Below are positions 56,130-64,000 of a stretch of DNA of 64,000 nt, piece by piece. The stretch's first letter is position 1. Every line of letters begins with the position of its first letter. The notes beneath the pieces were generated by a model. That model was not told the DNA's origin and did not search any database. It saw only the letters and a list, made by a program, of their open reading frames with translations. The translations under genes were made by a program, and so were the position numbers. This DNA comes from Dissophora ornata (taxonomy: Eukaryota > Mortierellomycota > Mortierellomycetes > Mortierellales > Mortierellaceae): the NCBI GenBank assembly GCA_025201705.1, contig MU616574.1, forward strand, positions 53,278-117,277. Direction: 5' to 3'.

Positions 56130-59100
56130 ATGGAGTCTTTCATGAACAAGAACAACGTCGAGAGCAACAGCTCTTGGGCTGGCGCCCTCCCTGTCGCCCA
56201 GGGACTCTACAACCCCGAGAACGAGAAGGACTCATGCGGTGTCGGTTTCATCGCCAACATCAAGGGAGAGTACTCCCACCGCATCCTCAAGGATGCCTCC
56301 AACATTCTCTGCAACATGGTATGTGTGGTCAACATAATTTTATTTTTGCCGCCATTTTCTTTTGCTCTCTTCGAGCATCTGTCTCCTTCCCGTTACCGCC
56401 CATGTCCATAATACCTTTCGTTGGCTTGGATCATTTCCACGATTTTATCTCTTCATTTTGCTTTCTACTTTCATCTCCACAACAGTATGCTTTCTGCTCT
56501 CTTGGGCCTGCATACGCAAACACATGCTCATCCATATCTCATCTGATTCAACTTAACTGACATCGATTTTCCTCATTATTTTTCATGCTGCGGCATTGCA
56601 CCTGAAAACCTTTTAGACTCATCGTGGTGCTGTCAGCGCTGATCCACGCGACGGCGATGGTGCTGGTGTCATGACGGGCATGCCCCACAGCTTCATGCAG
56701 GAAGAGGCTGCTCGTCTTTACTTCACACTTCCTGCTCAGGGAGAGTACGCTGTCGGAAACGTGTTCCTCCGACCAGACGAGCCCCACGTGCATGAACAGA
56801 AGTCGACATTCGAGTCGATCGCTCAGCAAAACGGACTTAAGGTTCTTGGCTGGCGTGTCGTTCCCGTCGACAACTCAATCTTGGGACCCTCTGCAAAGTC
56901 GAAGGAGCCCTCGATTCAACAGCCCTTCGTGATCCTCGACCCCGCAGTCCATCATGCCTTCGACAACAAGCGATTCCAGCGTCAGTTGTACTTGTTGAGA
57001 AAGCAGGCAACGCATGCGATCACCCTCAAGAACTGGTTCTACATCTGCTCCCTCTCGAACCAGAACATTGTCTACAAGGGACAGCTTTCGCCTGTGCAGG
57101 TGTACGACTTTTTCTACGATCTGCAGAACCACAAGTACTTGACGCACTTTGCGCTGGTTCACTCTCGTTTCTCAACCAACACTTTCCCCTCCTGGGATCG
57201 TGCCCAGCCCATGCGTTGGGCTGCCCACAATGGTAAGCATAGAGTTTCTGACAGTTTTTGTCCTGGTTGTGCGGGATTGAGAGAGTCACCCCTTAGGCTA
57301 TGAGGGAGAGAGCGAGGCAACGAAGGAGAGAATGAAGAGGGTGGGAGGAAGATTATCTGCGTGAGTAATCTGGGTGCCATTTCTATTTTATTTCTTTTAT
57401 GATACGAGATGATGCGTGTGTGCAGATTGTGCAGCCTGAACACTGAGTTTGTGAACACCACGCGCCATATTTGTCGGGGGGAGACCGAAGAGCGTACACT
57501 TGTCACAATTAGGTTCAATTCAACATAATTCTCCTAAGAGTACTCTAAATCGCCACTGCCAATCAGATCAGCGCATCTTATCTTCGTGCTCTGGGTGGCG
57601 CTGTTTCCGAGCAGACAACGCTGGATGCGCATTTGTGGGCTCGCAGACGCATTTTCTGTTTGCTCCCATGTGACATTTGACACCCTTGATCCACCTATGA
57701 TATCAACAGACATCCAATCGCCATGCCCAGATCAATTCAATCGAATCTTATTTAACGCATGTATTAACCATCATGTGACTTAATCCCTGCACAGGTGAGA
57801 TCAACACTCTCCGTGGTAACAAGAACTGGATGCGTGCCCGCGAAGGTGTCATGTCCTCAGACTACTTCGGCGACGACCTTCAGAAGCTCTTCCCTATTAT
57901 CGAGGAGGGTGGTTCCGACTCTTCGGCTTTCGACAACGTCCTCGAGTTGCTTGTTGTCAACGGAGTGCTCACCCTCCCAGAGGCTATCATGATGATGTTG
58001 CCCGAGGCATGGCAGTCAAACGACAACATGGAGCCTGAGAAGAAGGCCTGGTACGAGTGGGCAGCCTGTCTTATGGAGGCCTATGACGGTCCTGGTAAGA
58101 TATCTCGATCGTCTTTTGCAGCCGAGTCATGGCAATATGTTGGTACATTGTTTTATGCTAAACGCAATACTATGCTTCATCGTGATACTATTCAGCTCTG
58201 ATGACCTTCTCGGACGGCCGCTACTGCGGTGCTTCCTTGGACAGAAACGGTCTCCGTCCATGCCGCTTCTACAAGACCACCGATGGCCTAATGATCTGCG
58301 CTTCTGAAGTCGGTACCATGAACATCGCTCCCGAGCGCATCCTCGAGAAGGGTCGTCTTCAGCCTGGAAAGATGCTCTTGGTCGATACCTTGGAAGGTCG
58401 CGTTGTCGATGATCGCGAGCTCAAGCTCTCGATCGCCTCTCGCCAAAACTTCCGCCAGTGGGTCGATGAGCAAATGTTGTCTATGGACGACGCTGTTTCT
58501 AACGCTCCCAAATTTGACATGATGGCGTCGATCGACGATGTCCCCCTGACCCAGGACCCCCGTCTCCTTGCTTTCAAGCTGACCATTGAGCAGCTCAACC
58601 TCTTGCTCATGCCCATGACCACCGACGGAAAGGAAGCTTTGGGATCCATGGGTAACGATGCCCCACTCGCCTGTCTCTCCACTGAACCCCAGATCATCTT
58701 TGACTACTTCCGTCAGCTCTTCGCCCAGGTCACAAACCCTCCTATCGACCCCATTCGCGAGGAGATTGTAATGAGCTTGGAGTGCTATGTCGGACCTGAG
58801 GGTAACATCTTGGAGATGGATCAGAGCCAGTGCCACAAGCTGAAGCTCCCTACCCCTGTTCTTTCCTTGAGCGAGATGGAGGCGATCAAGAACTTCGACA
58901 TCACTCGTGCCGACTGGAAGACCCGCGTGATCGACCTTACGTTCCCCAAGTCTGAGGGTCCCGCTGGATACGTTCCTTGCCTCGAGCGTGTCTGCGAGGA
59001 GGTCTCGGTTGCTATCCAGGATGGCGTCAAGATTGTCGTTTTATCCGACCGTGCTGTCTCTGCCGATCGTGTCGCTATTTCCTCATTGATTGCCACTGGT

Positions 59101-62100
59101 GGCGTTCATCACTACCTCGTCAAGGAGAAGAAGCGTTCCCGTGTCGCCATCGCAGTTGAGACTGCTGAGGCTCGCGAGGTTCACCACGCCTGTGTCCTCA
59201 TTGGATATGGTGCTGATATGAGTAAGTGAGGAAAAACAAAGATGCGTAACGGAAAATCTCATTCATGTGCTCAACCATGCTAACCTTTTAACTTTCAATG
59301 ATCTTTAGTCTGCCCTTATCTCGCTCAGGAGGCGATTCTCAAACTTTACCGCGAGAACTCTCTTCGCTCAGAAGCCGGTCCCGAAAAGTTGATCAAGAAT
59401 TTCATTAAGGCCACCAGCAACGGAATCTTGAAGGTTATGTCCAAGATGGGTATCTCAACCCTGCAGTCCTACAAAGGTGCTCAGATTTTCGAAGCTCTCG
59501 GTTTGGACGAGTCTGTCATTACTCGCTCTTTTGCCGGTACTGCCTCCAGAATCAAGGGTGTTGGCTTCGAGTTGCTCGCCATTGACGCCTTTGCTCTCCA
59601 TGACCGTGCCTGGCCCACCCGCGAGACTGTCTCAGTCGAGGGTATTCCCGAGTCCGGCGACTACCACTGGCGCAACGGAGCGATTCCACACATTAATGAC
59701 CCCGATGGTATCGCCAACCTCCAGGACGCTGTCCGCCGCAAGAACGACAATGCCTACGAGGCCTACTCGCGCAATGCCTTTGATCAGATCAAGAGCTGCA
59801 CTCTGCGCGGCATGCTCGAGTTCGACTTTTCCAAGGGCAAGTCCATCCCCGTGGACGAAGTTGAGCCCTGGACTGAGATCTGCAAGCGTTTCTGCACTGG
59901 TGCTATGAGTTACGGTTCCATCTCAATGGAGGCCCATTCGACGCTTTCGATTGCTATGAACCGCATTGGGGGTAAGTCCAACTCTGGAGAGGGAGGCGAA
60001 GACCCTGAGCGCTCCAACCCTCGCGAGAATGGCGATTCGCTCCGCTCGGCGATTAAGCAGATTGCCTCGGGTCGCTTTGGTGTGACCTCGTACTACCTGT
60101 CGGATGCTGAGGAGATCCAAATCAAGATGGCCCAAGGAGCCAAGCCCGGAGAAGGTGGCGAGTTGCCGTAAGTCTTATTCCACCAGCATGTGAAAAGTGA
60201 CGTATCCGACCTGTTCCGATTTTGATTTTTTATGATTCCTTTCTATTGATTTTTCATAGTGGCCACAAGGTTTCTGACGAGATCGGAAAGACCCGTCATT
60301 CGACCCCTGGAGTCGGTCTCATCTCCCCCCCTCCTCACCATGATATCTATTCTATCGAGGATTTGAAGCAGCTTATTTACGATGCTAAGGCTGCCAACCC
60401 TCGCGCTAGAATCTCTGTCAAGCTCGTCTCTGAGGTCGGTGTCGGTGTTATTGCCAGCGGTGTTGCCAAGGCCAAGGCTGATCACATCCTTATCTCTGGC
60501 CACGACGGTGGTACGGGCGCCTCCCGATGGACCGGTATCAAGTACGCCGGTCTTCCTTGGGAGCTCGGTCTTGCTGAGACCCACCAAACGTTGGTCCTCA
60601 ATGACCTTCGTGGACGTGTTGTTGTCCAGACTGACGGTCAGATTCGTACCGGTCGCGATGTTGCTATTGCCTGTCTGCTCGGTGCTGAAGAGTGGGGTTT
60701 TGCCACTACACCCCTAATTGCCATGGGATGCACCATGATGCGTAAGTGCCACTTGAACACCTGCCCCGTCGGCGTTGCCACCCAGGATCCACTCCTCCGC
60801 GAGAAATTCGCTGGTTCGCCCGAGCATGTCATCAACTTCTTCTACTATGTTGCCGAGGAGTTGCGTACCATTATGGCCAAGCTCGGTTTCCGCACCATCA
60901 ACGAGATGGTTGGACGTACCGATGTCCTCTGCGTCGACGAGAGCCGCCGTAACGTCAAGACCGCTAACATCGACTTGACTCCCATCTTGACACCCGCCTA
61001 CACACTCCGCCCTGGTGCCGCCACCTTCAACGTTCGCAAGCAAGAGCACATGCATCACACTCGCTTGGACAACAAGTTCATCAGCGAGTCTCAGGACGCT
61101 TTGAACACTGGCAAGCGCGTAGAGCTCGATGGCAAGGTCGTTAACACTGACCGTGCCCTAGGAACCACTATTTCTTACCACGTCAGCAGCAAGTACGGCG
61201 AGAGCGGTCTTCCTGACGACACCATCCACATCAACCTCAAGGGCTCTGCTGGTCAATCGCTTGGTGCCTGGTTGGCTCCAGGTGTGACTATTGAGCTTGA
61301 GGGAGACTCGAACGACTACGTCGGAAAGGGTCTTTCCGGTGGTCGCCTCGTCATCTACCCTCCCAAGACCTCGACCTTCAAGAGCGAGGAGAACGTCATT
61401 ATCGGAAACACCTGCTTGTACGGTGCCACCAGCGGTAAGGCGTTCTTTAGCGGTATTGCCGCTGAGCGTTTCGCTGTCCGTAACTCGGGTGCCACTGCTG
61501 TTGTTGAGGGTACTGGCGATCACGGATGCGAATACATGACCGGAGGTCGCGTCATTGTCCTCGGTTCAACTGGACGCAACTTTGCCGCCGGTATGTCTGG
61601 TGGTATTGCCTATGTCCTTGATATGGCTGGTGACTTCAAGTCCAAGGTCAACATGGAGATGGTTCAGTTCGAGACCGTCAATGAGGACGAGGATATTGCC
61701 TGGTTCAAAGACACTTTGGAAGATCACCGCCACTACACTGGCTCTGCCATTGCTGACCGTGTTCTCAAGAACTTGGGCCAGTACTTGCCCAAGGTTGTCA
61801 AGGTCATGCCCACTGACTACAAGAAGGTCTTGGATGCCCAGCGTGCCGCCAAGCAGGCTGCTGCTGCCCATCGCTCTGAGGTCGTGACCCCCGTCCTCAC
61901 TGCTGCTCCTCTGGCTGCCAAACCCAAGCCCAATGAGCCTTCCCTCGTTGATCTTGAGGACTCGATGGTCGATGCTGAGACCTACAAGAAGCGCAGTGAG
62001 ATGGTGGACAAGGTCCGCGGTTTCATGAAGTACAAGCGCCGCGGCGATGCCTACCGTAACCCAAAGAAACGTACCAAGGACTATAAGGAGATCTCTGCCC

Positions 62101-63554
62101 GTCTTTCGGACGGCGAGCTCCAGGTCCAGGCCGCCCGTTGCATGGACTGTGGTGTTCCATTCTGCCAGAGCAACACTACTGGATGCCCCATCGGAAACAT
62201 CATCCCCAAGTGGAACGACCTCGTGTTCAAGGATCAGTGGGAGGAGGCCCTCAACCGCCTGTTGATGACCAACAACTTCCCCGAGTTTACCGGTCGTGTT
62301 TGTCCTGCTCCTTGCGAGGGATCCTGCGTCCTCGGTATCAACGAGCTCCCTGTCGCCATCAAATCGATCGAGTGCGCAATTATCGATCGTGGTTTCGAGA
62401 TGGGCTGGATGAGACCTCGTCCCCCTACCGTCCGCACTGGTAAGAAGGTCGCCGTTATCGGATCGGGACCCGCTGGTCTGGCCGCTGCTGATCAGCTGAA
62501 CAAGGCTGGTCACTTGGTCACTGTCTACGACCGTAACGACCGCTTCGGTGGCCTCTTGATGTACGGCATTCCCAACATGAAATTGGACAAGGGCGTTGTT
62601 CAGCGCCGTATCGACCTCATGGCTGCTGAGGGCATCAACTTTGTCCCCAACACCCACGTCGGAGTCACCCACGATGTCAAGGATATCCGCATTCAGAACG
62701 ATGCCTTGGTTCTGGCCACCGGTGCCACCTGGCCCCGTGACCTGCCCATTGCTAACCGCAACTTGGACGGCATTCATTTTGCGATGGAGTTCTTGCAGCT
62801 TAACACGCAGTCACTCTTGGACTCTGAGCTGAACGACGGCAAGTACATTTCTGCCAAGGGCAAGCACGTTGTTGTCATTGGAGGAGGTGATACGGGATGT
62901 GACTGCATTGCTACCTCGCTCCGCCACGGCGCCGCCTCAATCGTCAACTTCGAGTTATTGCCTCAGCCCCCAGCGACCCGTGCCAAGGACAACCCATGGC
63001 CTCAGTTCCCTCGTGTGTTCAAGCAAGACTATGGTCACTCCGAGGTCCAGTCTCACTTCGGAAAGGACCCTCGCGAGTACTCGATCGTGACCAAGGAGTT
63101 TGTCTCGGATGGCAACGGTAAGGTCAAGGGCTTGAATACTATCCGTGTTGAGTGGACTCAGGATGCCAGCGGCCGCTGGTCGATGAAGGAGATGGCCGGC
63201 ACAGAGCAGTACTTCCAGGCAGACTTGGTCCTGCTTTCCATGGGTTTCATGGGTCCTGAGGCCGAGCTTCTGAAGGCTGTCGGCGTCAAGCTCGACGGTC
63301 GCTCGAACATTGACACCGCCAAGGGCAGCTACAAGACTAGTGTAAGCAATGTCTTCGCGGCTGGTGATGCTCGCCGCGGCCAGTCTTTGATCGTCTGGGG
63401 TATCAACGAGGGTCGCCAGTGCGCTCGCGAGGTTGATGAGTACTTGGTCGGAAACACTCTCCTGCCCGTCACTGGTGGTCTTCAACAACGCTCGTTGAAG
63501 GCTTTGACGATGGAAGCACGACAGTCGCAGACCACTGCAGTTGTTGCTGCATAA
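56130..63554 (+). CDS. GLT1: Glutamate synthase (NADH-type GOGAT), fused large and small subunits
   Basis: Makes two glutamates from glutamine and 2-oxoglutarate with NADH; central to ammonium assimilation. Six exons: 56130..56318, 56617..57232, 57795..58094, 58196..59221, 59309..60167 and 60260..63554, giving 2,094 residues (yeast about 2,145). The class II glutaminase starts at Cys36 ([16 protein letters not shown]), so the first 35 residues are a propeptide. [16 protein letters not shown] and [20 protein letters not shown] follow. The FMN/synthase domain has [31 protein letters not shown] and [19 protein letters not shown]. The [3Fe-4S] site is [15 protein letters not shown] near 1153-1168. 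After the GXGXG-rich beta-helix and a linker comes the small subunit with [10 protein letters not shown] (4Fe-4S clusters), [16 protein letters not shown] (FAD, about 1727) and [13 protein letters not shown] (NADH, about 1867). The second intron, 562 nt, is unusually long here. Identification certain. Confidence 0.98.
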
Positions 63555-64000
63555 ATAACTGAAGAGTGTGGCGGCGATCGACAAGCAGGAGATATTCAAC
63601 ACCAGCAATTCAAAAAAAAAAATACAAAATAATACAAAAACAACAAAAATTCGGGAGATATCCAACGGAGGGAGACACAGCTATCGGTAACCGGGGGACG
63701 AAGTCTCCTCTTGGCTATGCAAAAACACCATTGAGCCGGAGTCGATGCAACCAAGGCGAAACTGAGAAACTCGCACTAGACTGCCATGGATCTCTCCAAT
63801 TATACATAGCAATATCTTCCTTGCTGGCCCTCTTTGTACAATTTTTCTGATCGCAAAAATATTTAGCACAAGCATTTTGTAACATAGCAAAAAAAAAAAA
63901 AAAAAAAAAAGCAACTGAAAAAGCAGCACAACAACATCAACATAGACAGCAATAAAAAAAAAAATATAAAATTAATCGCCATGTTTGTTTATTTTTTCAT
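63555..64000. other. GLT1 3' flank
   Basis: No gene. A/T-rich trailer with A-rich runs, including 22 A at 63889-63910 and (A)11 near 63954-63964. It must contain the GLT1 cleavage and polyadenylation signals. Confidence 0.5.
63889..63910. repeat. poly(A)22 tract
   Basis: Uninterrupted run of 22 A read directly, 335 bases past the GLT1 stop. It is genomic, so it could be a slippage tract or the tail of an old retro-insertion, but no element upstream of it was recognised. Confidence 0.65.

Noticed and set aside
61566..62777. Minus-strand open frame of 403 codons inside GLT1
   Set aside because: It lies wholly antisense to a strongly conserved GLT1 exon, has no domain, and reflects the codon bias of the sense gene (few TTA/CTA/TCA codons).
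63889..63910. Poly(A)22 as the tail of a retrotransposon insertion
   Set aside because: No reverse transcriptase, no tRNA-derived head and no target-site duplication recognised; similar A runs occur at 4586 and 6888, so a slippage tract is simpler.

Overview
The window is nuclear DNA of a filamentous fungus. Genes are split by many short GT-AG introns (mostly 60-250 nt). The gene content (PEX19, RIT1, RPT2, SIN3, uL5m, an NADH-type glutamate synthase) is fungal. An MTMR14-like phosphatase, large F-box/leucine-rich proteins and a coiled-coil/leucine-rich family that I associate with Mortierella point to Mortierellomycotina (Mucoromycota). That placement is inference from recalled families, not a database match. 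I built the exon models by hand from splice consensus, reading frame and family alignment; most close exactly in frame.

Layout, left to right. (1) 1-8,853, minus strand: an MTMR14/Jumpy-type phosphoinositide phosphatase running off the left edge, PEX19, and an AVT-type amino-acid transporter. (2) 10.6-25 kb: a 1,143-residue coiled-coil/LRR protein (+), a POT peptide transporter (+) convergent with a glutathione S-transferase (-), a secreted Cys-rich/Asp-rich protein (-), and an F-box/LRR protein (+). (3) 25.1-36.1 kb: a compact minus-strand run of RIT1, RPT2, a small ankyrin protein, an MCT-like MFS transporter and a secreted PLB-type SGNH lipase. (4) 36.3-48.2 kb: a plus-strand run of mitochondrial uL5 (sharing a 203-bp divergent promoter with the lipase), a broken copy of part of SIN3, intact SIN3, ATP-dependent NAD(P)HX dehydratase, and a putative mitochondrial protein that looks like a dynamin-type GTPase with a decayed nucleotide site. 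(5) 48.4-56.1 kb: a GPI-anchored secreted protein, then a gene-poor stretch with a decayed, internally deleted relic of the coiled-coil/LRR family. (6) 56.1-63.6 kb: GLT1 glutamate synthase, complete, 2,094 residues.

Most genes are single-copy housekeeping genes. Several concern nitrogen supply (peptide uptake, amino-acid transport, glutamate synthesis), but nothing shows they are co-regulated. The accessory material is the coiled-coil/LRR gene and its relic, the F-box/LRR gene, the secreted proteins and the partial SIN3 duplication. Points that most deserve follow-up: the degenerate dynamin-like protein, the coiled-coil/LRR family with a dead copy 38 kb away, the partial SIN3 duplicate, the Asp-rich secreted protein, the 3-nt first coding exon of RPT2 that preserves a myristoylation context, and an intron inside the catalytic P-loop of the MTMR14 homologue. 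I found no CRISPR array, rRNA, convincing tRNA or intact transposon.
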